Shown here in pieces: positions 31,719 to 40,992 of a stretch of 64,000 nucleotides of DNA. Positions within the stretch are counted from its first letter, which is position 1. The number at the start of each line of letters is the position of its first letter. Origin of the DNA: Pseudomonadota bacterium (GTDB lineage Bacteria; Desulfobacterota; Desulfobulbia; Desulfobulbales; Desulfocapsaceae); the NCBI GenBank assembly GCA_018817385.1, contig JAHIUA010000023.1, positions 62,001 to 126,000 of the forward strand, given 5' to 3'. The translations under genes were made by a program, and so were the position numbers. The notes under the pieces were generated by a model. That model was not told the DNA's origin, searched no databases, and was given only the letters and a program-made list of their open reading frames with translations.

Positions 31719-32144
31719 CTATTTCTCGTTTAAATCTGTGAGGATCCACTTCGAATCTTCTATTTTTAGATAGACATAACGGGTCATGAACAGCTCGTCG
31801 TCTTCGCCTTTATATGGAAGGAGAAGAACCCGAAGAATCTTTGGCGGTTGCAGCATGGGTTTTTCAGGTTCTTCCAAAAGATCCGTCAGTACTTTGTAGC
31901 GGTTGTCCTGGATGGCTTGTTTATTTTCATCAATTACATCCTGCTCAGTACTTGATTCTGGCTCAGGATATCTGGCTTTTTTATACGCCGTTGGAGTATC
32001 AATGCATTCGCCAGTATCATCTTTTGCTTTGCATTTGAAATTCTCTTCGTATGGATTGATTGCATCCTGCAAGGGAGCACAGGCCTGAAACAGCAGAAGA
32101 AAAACAATACAGCTATGTTGCAAGATTTTGGTATGTGTTTGCAC
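31719..32144 (-). CDS. traV: TraV-like outer-membrane lipoprotein
   Basis: Lipobox-like LLLFQACAP, NFKCKAKDDTGECIDTPTAY; directly upstream of traC. Confidence 0.8.
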   Translation of the reverse strand: MQTHTKILQHSCIVFLLLFQACAPLQDAINPYEENFKCKAKDDTGECIDTPTAYKKARYPEPESSTEQDVIDENKQAIQDNRYKVLTDLLEEPEKPMLQPPKILRVLLLPYKGEDDELFMTRYVYLKIEDSKWILTDLNEK

Positions 32145-32436
32145 TGACTATTTCCCGAAAGGTAAAAGTTCGTCTTGATGATTGTTCTACTTTCTTTTTC
32201 GGAGGGGATGACCTGAGATTATTAATGAGGGGCAGGGAGACACACATTGACCATCCATGCCCTACGTCAGAAATGGGCGGTTAATCTTGTTATTCTGAAA
32301 GGAAAAATAGAAGATCAACTAACTACAATTACAGATAGTTATGTTACATCCTACTGGATGTGATATAGGTTGTCTGGGTAGTTAGTTTACTCGCTGTGAA
32401 AGCGATTAATATGTTATTACGTATATAGTGGAAATA

Positions 32437-32745
32437 GTGCGCCACGAGGCTGCACGAAAGATGAGGGTAGGTCCCTCGAAGTCCGCTTGCAGGAGCAGGC
32501 TTCAAACCACCTTAAGCTGCTGCGGTAAAGAGCCGTGGTGGTGAGCGTTAAGGAAAAGGCCCGACAAGATTGGGTCAGGTATGGATCATGGAGACGAGTA
32601 ACAACGAACCACTGATGAGGTGTCGAAACTATAAGGTCCCCTGGATTTGGCAACATAGCAATTCACGGCAAACAGGGATGTATCAGGCCTTATCAGCAAG
32701 TGATTGGTATTGCGATGGCGGTTTTAATTAAGTAACCAAGGTACT
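32437..32745 (+). ncRNA. Probable 5' fragment of a group II intron ribozyme, no RT/IEP
   Basis: Starts GTGCGCC and carries GTGAGCGTTAAGGAAAAGGCC..., TAACAACGAACCACTGATGAGGTGTCGAAAC, which look group-II-intron-like; no RT ORF follows. Confidence 0.5.
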
Positions 32746-32800
32746 GTTCAACAAAAAGAGTTTGTAGGAATAGTCTGGAGAAATAAGAAAAGCAATTTTT

Positions 32801-33883
32801 CTATTTGTGCTCAAGCTGTAGTAAAGTAACAGTAATGCCAAATCTTGGGTCAAGCATTGACTCTTCGACCACCTTGATCCCTGCAGGAATGTCTTTAAAC
32901 CAAATGCTTCCTTCAACAACGCCGCTCCTTGATTCTTTTGACGTAGGAGGATCTACGATAAAAGAATACGCTATTGACCCCTCTGTTACATCATCAACAA
33001 GTTTGTAAGGGAAACCTTTATCATAAGTTCTGGTGAAAGCTGTTTTGTCTGATGTGATGTATACGGCTCTTGAGCCATAGTGTTCTGAATATTTATGCGC
33101 AAGGGCTGTCATAGAACATCTATATTTTTCGCGTGCAAATTTTTCAAATATTTCAATAGAAGGATCTATTTTCTTGAAATCGTTTTTTACTAGCAATCCA
33201 GGCAACATTAATTCTCCTGCGAATTGTCTAGCTTCTATCTCAAGTTTATCTTCATTATCCAGAGACCTTTTGTCCTCCGATCTATAAAAAGTATGCTTTA
33301 AATGCCAAGGTATTAGCAAATGACCTAACATGATAGCGACTGTAAATTTTTCTCTTTCTTGATGGGGATTGTTGGAATCTAATAATATAAGTGGAGTGTC
33401 AGGGTTTTTATAGAGAATGGCTTCACAGTCTTTAAGTTCCGCTCTGACAAACTTCACTCCAAAATTTTCCGCAATCTGAAAAACATCAACAGGAGTATCT
33501 TTAATATTAAGTTCTTGAATGAAAAACTGCGCATATTCAGTTGGAGATGAAAAGAAGGGGGTTTCCCTGTAATGCTTAGAGCCCGAAAGGAGAAAGATAT
33601 AATCAATAACTTTCTTTTTTTTGTCAGTGTCCAAGAAGGGAGTAATGGCGTGGAGTAATTTGTCTAATGGATCACTGCTGGTCGTGGATTCTCCGCTTAA
33701 CAAGGACTCAATTGAGGCTTGTAATTCGTGAGCGATCTTTATCATTAGGCCATATGATGGGTTTCGACTGCCACCCTCAATCTGGCTGACAAATGCTGTT
33801 GAAACCCCCACCGCACCAGCCAAAGCCGCCTGTGTTAACTTCTGGGCCTTTCTTTTTTTCGCAATCCTTTTGCCAATTGTCAT
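32801..33883 (-). CDS. XRE-family HTH protein fused to an ImmA/IrrE-like domain
   Basis: N-terminal HTH (KLTQAALAGAVGVSTAFVSQIEGGSRNPS); C-terminal REKFTVAIMLGHLLIP...EIEARQFAGELMLP aligns to the ImmA core. Confidence 0.85.
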   Translation of the reverse strand: MTIGKRIAKKRKAQKLTQAALAGAVGVSTAFVSQIEGGSRNPSYGLMIKIAHELQASIESLLSGESTTSSDPLDKLLHAITPFLDTDKKKKVIDYIFLLSGSKHYRETPFFSSPTEYAQFFIQELNIKDTPVDVFQIAENFGVKFVRAELKDCEAILYKNPDTPLILLDSNNPHQEREKFTVAIMLGHLLIPWHLKHTFYRSEDKRSLDNEDKLEIEARQFAGELMLPGLLVKNDFKKIDPSIEIFEKFAREKYRCSMTALAHKYSEHYGSRAVYITSDKTAFTRTYDKGFPYKLVDDVTEGSIAYSFIVDPPTSKESRSGVVEGSIWFKDIPAGIKVVEESMLDPRFGITVTLLQLEHK

Positions 33884-34034
33884 TATTGTCCCTCCCTCTC
33901 AATTCTAAGAGTCGATCTTTTATCATATTTTTAATGGCTTGTAGAGAATTTTTCTCGGGAACACTTTTTTTTCCTTAAATCACATCCATATTAACTGTAC
34001 GTTAATATTTTACATAGCGCAATGTTAATATGTG

Positions 34035-34063
34035 TTGACTTGCGCACGGTACTACCGTATACA
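34035..34063 (+). promoter_or_regulatory. Sigma70-type promoter with palindromic operator in spacer
   Basis: TTGACT (34035-34040), 17-nt spacer, TATACA (34058-34063); ACGGT-ACT-ACCGT (34046-34058) overlaps spacer and -10. Confidence 0.65.
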
Positions 34064-34099
34064 TACTGATAAGAGAAACGTAATAATAAGGAGACCGAT

Positions 34100-34333
34100 G
34101 TGAAAAGAAAAGAGCATCATGTGGTGCCCAATTCGAAAGGTGGGTGGGATGTGAGAAGGAACGGAGCAGAGAGAGCGTCGATCCATACTGACATAAAACA
34201 GTACGCCATCGATCGCGGGCGAGTGGTTAGCCGGAATCAGGGGACAGAGTTCATAATTCATAATCATGATGGAAGAATCTCAAATTCTGATAGTCATGGT
34301 AATGATCCTTGTCCTCCTAGAGACAAAAAATAA
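34100..34333 (+). CDS. DUF2188-like small protein (GTG start)
   Basis: AAGGAG RBS before GTG at 34100; HHVVPNSKGGWDVRRNGAERASIHTDIKQYAIDRGRVVSRNQGTEFIIHNHDGRISNSDSHGNDPCPPRDKK. Confidence 0.75.
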   Translation: MKRKEHHVVPNSKGGWDVRRNGAERASIHTDIKQYAIDRGRVVSRNQGTEFIIHNHDGRISNSDSHGNDPCPPRDKK

Positions 34334-34350
34334 AAACATGGAGAGTTAAA

Positions 34351-34521
34351 ATGTCACAAGACAACAACAATTCTGAAAATCATGCTAGCCCTGCTACACC
34401 AGCAAACCCTAATTGTCCCAGTCAGCCAGCCACCCCGGCAACTCCTGCAGGGCCTCCGCCAAACCCAGGTAATCGTCCACCAAATCCACCAAATCCCGGC
34501 GGTGGTAGGCAGGTTGGGTAA
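34351..34521 (+). CDS. 56-aa Pro/Asn-rich Gly-terminated small protein
   Basis: ATG at 34351 after GGAGAG RBS; MSQDNNNSENHASPATPANPNCPSQPATPATPAGPPPNPGNRPPNPPNPGGGRQVG; stop TAA overlaps ATG of the E2-E1 gene (TAATG). Not in ORF track. Confidence 0.72.
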   Translation: MSQDNNNSENHASPATPANPNCPSQPATPATPAGPPPNPGNRPPNPPNPGGGRQVG

Positions 34522-36305
34522 TGGTCTGGTGGAATAGATACCCAGAGGAGCTGGAACGTGAAATCCATGCACTTGAAGTTGCGGGTATGCAACCGCAAAA
34601 GAATGAGGCGAAGTTTAAAGAGGGTAAAGCGGAAATAGGCATCCGTTTGAAGGTCCTGGGTAGTGAGAGAGATGCTTCTATTGTCTACCCGGACTTATAT
34701 CCCTACTTCAGACCGACCCTTTTTGTCCCTGGTTTGGGAACAACTCTACGTCATTACAATCCACACGTTGGCGAAGTCTGTCTTTTGCAGCGAGGTACCC
34801 AATATTGGTTGCCAGAAATGACTGCAGCGGGGCATATAGGTGAAATGTTGCCACATTGGGAACAAGCTGCTGTTAGACATTATGAAGATTCTCGCCTGGC
34901 AGTAGAGGATGAGCAAGCTGAACCTGCTACATCCTATTACCCTACAGAAAAAACTCAATCCGTGATGTTGGATAGTTCATGGCGCCTGCCAAAGGCGATC
35001 AGTTCTGGCCACATCAAAATTGTTTTTCCTAAAGGACATAAGAGCATCACTCAAGGAGAGTCTTTTGCTGCCTGGGTGACTGAGATTATTGGGGATGACA
35101 AGAAAGTCATTGAAGGAGTAAGTTTTACAAAACCCATTAAGAGGTGGGTAAGGGCACAAGGATATACAGAGTGTAAGTATCCGTGGTTAAGGCTCGAAGC
35201 CCCGCCGATTTGCAGTACCTTACAGGAACTTATTGAGAAGTTGGTATCTTCAGATCCTAAGGTCAAAAGACATATTAATCATCAACGATCCTTAAGTAAA
35301 AATGGACTTTATGGGTTCTGTTTCCCAGAGGAAGCTCCTGGAGGAGGACTACGAGACGGTTGGTTGTTCCTTGCTTATCATTGTAATAAAGGAACAAAAC
35401 GGAGAGGAGGGTCACCAGTGTCAGGTTCATATTTCTGGCTTGTTGGGCCAGATTATGCTGGGGAAAAGGACCTGTTTGAGCGAGTGCCTGAGTTACACCC
35501 TCTTCGTGACAAGACTGTTGCAATTATAGGGCTTGGGTGTGTTGGTGCGCCAAGTGCGTTGGCATTTGCACGTGCAGGAATTCGAGAACTGAGGTTGCTA
35601 GATGGTGACAGTGTTACCGCTGGAACGACCTGCCGCTGGCCTCAAGGCCTAGCTTCTGCAGGCGCAGGAAAAGTCAGAGAATTGGCCAGATATATTTCTC
35701 AAAATCACCCCTTAACGAAAATTGGAACAGGCCACTATCCATACGGTAGCAAAAAAGACTGTATGGTAAGACTCGGCGATACCAGCAGTGACTACGATCA
35801 ATGGGACTGCCTTGAAAAATGGCTTGAAGATGTTGATCTCGTTTACGATGCGACAGCAGAACAAGGTATAAATCTTCTACTCAACGACATGGTAATTGCA
35901 AGAGGAATCCCATATGTAACCGTGTCTTCGCGTGCTGGGGGCTGGGGTGGAAATGTGGTGAGGGTTAGACCGAATAGTGACAAAGGATGCTATCATTGCT
36001 ACCTATATTCTCTTCAGGATGAACAAATCGCACAACCGTCATACGATCCTTGTGGTGATGGCTTGCAGCCAGTTGGGTGCGGGGATATAACTTTTAAAGC
36101 TGCTGGTTTTGATGTGGAAGAAGTTGCTTTAGCCGGTGTGAGGATGGCTGTTTCAACACTTACTGAAGGGGCTACTAGTGGTTACCCACCGATTGTACAC
36201 GACGTAGCTGTTCTCTCTTTACGAAAAGATGGAATGGCAATATTTCCCGAATGGCAAAGTTTTCATCTTTCAAAACATCCCAACTGTGGGATATGCAATC
36301 GATGA
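34521..36305 (+). CDS. E2-E1 (ThiF/UBA-type) fusion, Cap2-like
   Basis: E2-like HYNPHVGEVCLL; E1-like KTVAIIGLGCVGAPSALAFARAGIRELRLLDGD...GTTCRWPQG...VDLVYDATAEQGINLLLND; GCYHC. Confidence 0.88.
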   Translation: MVWWNRYPEELEREIHALEVAGMQPQKNEAKFKEGKAEIGIRLKVLGSERDASIVYPDLYPYFRPTLFVPGLGTTLRHYNPHVGEVCLLQRGTQYWLPEMTAAGHIGEMLPHWEQAAVRHYEDSRLAVEDEQAEPATSYYPTEKTQSVMLDSSWRLPKAISSGHIKIVFPKGHKSITQGESFAAWVTEIIGDDKKVIEGVSFTKPIKRWVRAQGYTECKYPWLRLEAPPICSTLQELIEKLVSSDPKVKRHINHQRSLSKNGLYGFCFPEEAPGGGLRDGWLFLAYHCNKGTKRRGGSPVSGSYFWLVGPDYAGEKDLFERVPELHPLRDKTVAIIGLGCVGAPSALAFARAGIRELRLLDGDSVTAGTTCRWPQGLASAGAGKVRELARYISQNHPLTKIGTGHYPYGSKKDCMVRLGDTSSDYDQWDCLEKWLEDVDLVYDATAEQGINLLLNDMVIARGIPYVTVSSRAGGWGGNVVRVRPNSDKGCYHCYLYSLQDEQIAQPSYDPCGDGLQPVGCGDITFKAAGFDVEEVALAGVRMAVSTLTEGATSGYPPIVHDVAVLSLRKDGMAIFPEWQSFHLSKHPNCGICNR

Positions 36306-36754
36306 AACAAGCTTGGATCTTAAGTGGTGTGCTTGATCAGATTCGAAATGAAGCGGAGAGTAAGACCCCTCTTGAGACTGGGGGGCTTTTGCTTGGGTAC
36401 TGGTCAGCAGACAATAACAATGTTGTAATCACCGACATGGTTGGGCCAGGCCCTTTGGCTAAACATCGAAAGTTTACATATAAGCCTGATTACAGCTTCC
36501 ATCAACAGGAGATGAAAAGAATTTTTAACGAAAATGGAGGGATGAGTACGTACTTGGGAGATTGGCATTCCCACCCTATTATGTTAGTTTTGGGAGGTAC
36601 AGATAAGGACGATTTCACCGAATGGACACCAGAGATTTGGATGATATCTCCTCAACTGAGTATTTTCCCTTGGCTTAGATGGGATTATGTTTCTCTTAAA
36701 GTAAATATGTTCGATCAATTGTGCTGTTCAAAAAAAAGTAGCCACTTTGTTTAA
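36302..36754 (+). CDS. JAB/MPN (JAMM) isopeptidase-like, Cap3-like
   Basis: PLETGGLLLGYW...YLGDWHSHPIMLVLGGTDKDDF; ATG at 36302 overlaps E2-E1 stop (ATGA), so start is later than the listed 36251. Confidence 0.82.
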   Translation: MKQAWILSGVLDQIRNEAESKTPLETGGLLLGYWSADNNNVVITDMVGPGPLAKHRKFTYKPDYSFHQQEMKRIFNENGGMSTYLGDWHSHPIMLVLGGTDKDDFTEWTPEIWMISPQLSIFPWLRWDYVSLKVNMFDQLCCSKKSSHFV

Positions 36755-37252
36755 GGGCAACATCTCTCCTCTCAACTGGAACTGTCAATCTGGCCTTCTC
36801 AAGAATCATCTCTAGAGCAATTCAAAATCAAATCAAAAGTGGTCAGAATAACCAATGACATGTTTGCAGTAAATTTCATAAATCTTGATGAAGATGGAAA
36901 AAATAAATTATGGAATTGTTTACTCTGTGAATCTGAGCTGAATCACGATAAATGATGGACAACTTTTCAAGCTATTTGATGTTTGCACAGCTTGGCATAA
37001 ACAAACTCTTCGGCTTCGCCTCAGACTCTTAGGTTTTTAAAGGCATAAGGGAACTCAATAATAGAAAAAGGAAAGGGAGTCCGAAGACTCCCCCGACGAA
37101 TAATTCTATTCCTTCGTTCCCATCTGGCTATCTCTTGGCAGGTTTCTTCTCAGCAGAGCCTGCCTCTGTTTCACCAGACCTCTTTACCTGCAATAAACAG
37201 GAATGACTTTTTTGATTTTAACGTGATTGTTTTTTCTGTGATGTGGGCTAAG

Positions 37253-37287
37253 AGTACTTTTTCGTCCAATTGAGGTTCAAAGACCAT
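37253..37287 (+). repeat. 35-bp direct repeat, left copy
   Basis: AGTACTTTTTCGTCCAATTGAGGTTCAAAGACCAT, identical to 51838-51872. Confidence 0.95.
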
Positions 37288-37362
37288 GAATGTCCGTGGT
37301 ACCCTAATGTGGAGTCCAAATCTCTCACACGACAATTTTTTTTGGGGACTTCAGACGCCACC

Positions 37363-37809
37363 TTACCTGGGTACCCCATAATTCAGACTCTGCATATAGA
37401 TAATCAGAGCTTCAAGGTCATCACCTGATAGTTCCCTGTAAGCTAGTTTCTTTTTCATAACATGCCCAGACAGCTTTCCCTGCAGCGCATCTGCCCCGGT
37501 TATCCAGTCACGTAACTCTTCCGCGTTGTGTTTTGTACCGACATCATCCAGCGGATTGCGCGGATTTCCTTTTCCAGCAATAGAATGGCATTGTGCACAT
37601 GATTGTTGTTTATATACCTGAGTTCCGGACTGGATAATTTTTGAATCAGGAAGAATGATTTCAGAACGCTCACTGACAATATCTTTTTCCCCTCCTTTCC
37701 CGGTATCCAGAAGCATGTTCGGATTCTGAAGGATGGCGAAGATCGTCGTTAATAATAGTATCAACAGTCCCGTGATAAGTACAAATCGTCTGGCCCATTG
37801 TTCACGCAT
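37363..37809 (-). CDS. Cytochrome c family protein
   Basis: CAQCH heme motif, N-terminal TM anchor, YMQSLNYG. Confidence 0.88.
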   Translation of the reverse strand: MREQWARRFVLITGLLILLLTTIFAILQNPNMLLDTGKGGEKDIVSERSEIILPDSKIIQSGTQVYKQQSCAQCHSIAGKGNPRNPLDDVGTKHNAEELRDWITGADALQGKLSGHVMKKKLAYRELSGDDLEALIIYMQSLNYGVPR

Positions 37810-37821
37810 GAGTTCTCTCTC

Positions 37822-39141
37822 TTAAACCATATTAAAGAGTTCGAAGTGAACCCGGCTTTGCGGCACCTGCATGTTCTTCAGTCCCTGTTGAGCCACATCA
37901 CACATTGGCCCCGGACCACACATGAAGTATTCGTATTTCTCCGCATCACCGGGAAGGACTTTTCGGAGCACTTTTTCGCTAATAAAACCCGTCTCACCCT
38001 CCCAGTTGTCCGGCGGCTCCACCAATATATGTAGCAAACGCAAGTTCAGATTTTCCCGCAGGTCTTCCAGTTCTTCCAGAAAGGTCACATCCTGCTGGCG
38101 ATTATTGCAACAGAAGAACCATAGCGGGCGCTCTTCGTGGCGATCTGCCAGCGTGCGTAACATACTGACAATCGGCGCAGTGCCTATGCCCCCTGCAATA
38201 AAAACAAAGCCGGGTGCTGCAGGGTACAGGTCCACAGTGAAGACACCATAGGGGCCGTCAAGGTAAGCAGTTTCACCCGCCTGAATCGTTTTGATGGTAT
38301 GGGTGAAATCTCCAAGATCTTTAATGGTGAATTCCAAGAGGTGATTGTTTAATGCGCTGGAAGAAAAGGAGAAGGGGTGTTCTCTTACATGCCAGGGCGA
38401 ATCCCGCAGTGTCAGCCAGGCAAACTGACCAGGTCTGAAACGCATTCCTTTATGGCCGTCAGGTTCAAGAGCCAGGGTCCAGCTGTTACCGTGTTCCTGC
38501 CTTACTTCAACCACCCGATAGGGGTTTTTATACATCTGCCAGGGTTTGATCATCCGCAGGTAGACGATTAACAGCAGCCAGAATAATGTGTAACTAGTCC
38601 ACAGCCAGTGCTTGGCTGGAGCATTGATATAGTAGCCAACGCCCTCGATGTGAATCAACGCCAGAACAAAGGTTGATATCGCAAGCATGATATGAAGCAT
38701 ACGCCATCCATCATAATGAATGCGCAATGTTTTTCGCCAAACTGACGTAATAATGAGCATTACAAACAGCAGCAGTGAAATACGGCCCGCAGTCATGTAA
38801 AAGGGAGCTTCTAGAGGGTTGAGTGCTCCCAGTGCCTCAGCACGGCTAATACGGATAATAAGATAGTGGAGAATAATAAAAGAGAGGGCCAGTATCGCCA
38901 GATAGCGGTGGAAGTAGTACACAATATCGATGCCAAAAGGTGCACTGGCACGCCGGAAGCGGGCAGTGAGAAGAAATTGAATCCCTACCATGCCCATACC
39001 GGAAAAGCCGATGGCCATGGAGAAATCCCACCAAAACCCTGAACCGGAAGGCATTTCTCCAACTTTTAGCACCAGCAGAGGTGTCAGCACTAATATCAGA
39101 TAAACATAGATCCAGAAAAACGATGTATGGAAGGTTCTCAT
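37822..39141 (-). CDS. Ferric-reductase/NOX-like transmembrane oxidoreductase
   Basis: N-terminal multi-TM, then FRPGQFAWLTL, REHPFSFSS, FIAGGIGTAPIVSML, YFMCGPGPMCD. Confidence 0.9.
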   Translation of the reverse strand: MRTFHTSFFWIYVYLILVLTPLLVLKVGEMPSGSGFWWDFSMAIGFSGMGMVGIQFLLTARFRRASAPFGIDIVYYFHRYLAILALSFIILHYLIIRISRAEALGALNPLEAPFYMTAGRISLLLFVMLIITSVWRKTLRIHYDGWRMLHIMLAISTFVLALIHIEGVGYYINAPAKHWLWTSYTLFWLLLIVYLRMIKPWQMYKNPYRVVEVRQEHGNSWTLALEPDGHKGMRFRPGQFAWLTLRDSPWHVREHPFSFSSSALNNHLLEFTIKDLGDFTHTIKTIQAGETAYLDGPYGVFTVDLYPAAPGFVFIAGGIGTAPIVSMLRTLADRHEERPLWFFCCNNRQQDVTFLEELEDLRENLNLRLLHILVEPPDNWEGETGFISEKVLRKVLPGDAEKYEYFMCGPGPMCDVAQQGLKNMQVPQSRVHFELFNMV

Positions 39142-39530
39142 ATTGATGATATCGTTTTGTTAATATAGCTTACAGGACGTTTAGGGGAAATAGCTTCTGA
39201 TTCCAACACCAATACATCATATTGTTGCCTCCTGTTCAAGTAAATAACTGTGCGGCAGTTTTTTTTCATTCAACATTGCTGCTGAAATATACCAATTGAC
39301 CGTTACGGACAGAAACAGTCAAAAAAACCAATGCGCGGATTCCAGTCGTCATTATAATTTTAAGTATTGCTCTTTCATGATGAGTATTTTTTTCAAACAT
39401 GTTTGTTTTTTAACTATGACTCACCCCACAATCCAGATAGCCACATATTTAGCTCAACAGAAAATCCGGTCAGAGGAGGGGAGCTTGGATTAAGGTTTAC
39501 TGTATCGCCGTTGCAATCTGAGACAGATCA

Positions 39531-40076
39531 TTATTCAGGCAATGTCGTCTCTTCAGCAAGCAGGACTGTTGCATGAATAGTTATGGCAACAACTCCTTCA
39601 ATCTCTGCAATTTTCTTTTTGAGAAACTGCACATCGCGTGGATGGAAAAAGACACCTGTCACCGAGACCGCCCCCCCGGCAACCTGAATAAAGTGCGCAC
39701 CTCCGTGCAAGCACTCACAATCCATCAAAATCATACGAATTCTTTCCTCAATGGCTGTGTCGCTAACGGGAAACAGGGCTTTGACCCCGATTTCATTTTC
39801 AACCTCGGTGACACCCGTTGTTTTCCAGGCAATCTTCTCAATATCCATTTTGTGTAAGTAAAGATGGACGGTGCCTGTGAGCAGAACAAAGCCGTCATCG
39901 ACATAAATTGTTAGCTTACTTGTGCTCAGAGCTGCATGTTCTGTCGCCTGATCCAGAATGCGCTGTCGGATGGTTTCGTTATCTGAGGCAACTGCTTGAC
40001 AGCTCCAGAGCGTAAAGAGCAGAAAGAGTATTGTGCCGGTGACACTGATTGTGGCTACTTTTCTGTACCTTTGCAT
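39531..40076 (-). CDS. BON-domain periplasmic protein
   Basis: Signal-peptide-like N-terminus; KLTIYVDDGFVLLTGTVHLYLHKMDIEKIAWKTTGVTEVENEI. Confidence 0.75.
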   Translation of the reverse strand: MQRYRKVATISVTGTILFLLFTLWSCQAVASDNETIRQRILDQATEHAALSTSKLTIYVDDGFVLLTGTVHLYLHKMDIEKIAWKTTGVTEVENEIGVKALFPVSDTAIEERIRMILMDCECLHGGAHFIQVAGGAVSVTGVFFHPRDVQFLKKKIAEIEGVVAITIHATVLLAEETTLPE

Positions 40077-40152
40077 TGTTTTTCTCCTGTGGTTAAAGAA
40101 GGCATTATACAGTGTAACTAAAGAGTTTTCCGACTTGTCGGGTTAGCCTTGT

Positions 40153-40992
40153 CTATACCCTGGTCTCTATTTTTTTAGATAGCTCTTTTTTCGATTCCCT
40201 GCTAATAACAACTCGATTTCTTCCCTGTTGTTTTGCAAGGTAGAGAGCCTTGTCAGCTTTCTCGTAAAGCATCCTCGGAATACTAGTATTATAGTCGCTA
40301 GTGCTGGCAACACCAGCTGAAATTGTAATTGCAATCTGATGTTTTTTGTCCGTTATCAGCGTTGTCCTGCTGATTGTATCACGGATACGTTCTGCAATGG
40401 CTGCAGCAGCAGTCGAAGAAGTGTTGGGCAGAAAAAAAACAAACTCTTCACCACCGATTCGAGCAACGACATCGCTCCTGCGAGCAGCATGTTGCAGGAT
40501 CTTTCCGATATGTTTGAGCAGTTCATCACCCACCGGATGTCCGTATTTGTCATTCACTTTTTTAAAAAAATCGAGATCAAACAGGATCAGTGAGCTATCA
40601 CTTTTTTCCCGTTTCCCGGTAGCCCACTGTTCATCCATACGAGTCCACAGATAGCGGGAATTAAAGAGACCGGTAAGTGGATCACGCAGAGCGAGTTTCT
40701 CCAGATGATCCTCCCGCGAACCGATCATTGCTCCAAAAAATGAAAATGCCGCCACAGTGACCAGAAAAACATAACCATACAGCATAGGGTGCCTGATGAT
40801 ATCTTCTAAGGGTAAGATCCCGGCAGCCATTTCAGCCATGATAAACAGAAGATCTATGGCCACACCAAACAGGAAAAACTGCGCAATACGTCTATTACGG
40901 TTCAAATGGTTTTCAGAGGCCGTACCATCCACTGTCGCAAAATATTTCCCCGTGACAAGTTCATTCATGAAAGCGATCATTACTGTTGCCAT
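40153..40992 (-). CDS. Membrane-anchored GGDEF diguanylate cyclase
   Basis: RDPLTGLFNSRYL, LFDLDFFKKVNDKYGHPVGDELL, RIGGEEF. Confidence 0.92.
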   Translation of the reverse strand: MATVMIAFMNELVTGKYFATVDGTASENHLNRNRRIAQFFLFGVAIDLLFIMAEMAAGILPLEDIIRHPMLYGYVFLVTVAAFSFFGAMIGSREDHLEKLALRDPLTGLFNSRYLWTRMDEQWATGKREKSDSSLILFDLDFFKKVNDKYGHPVGDELLKHIGKILQHAARRSDVVARIGGEEFVFFLPNTSSTAAAAIAERIRDTISRTTLITDKKHQIAITISAGVASTSDYNTSIPRMLYEKADKALYLAKQQGRNRVVISRESKKELSKKIETRV

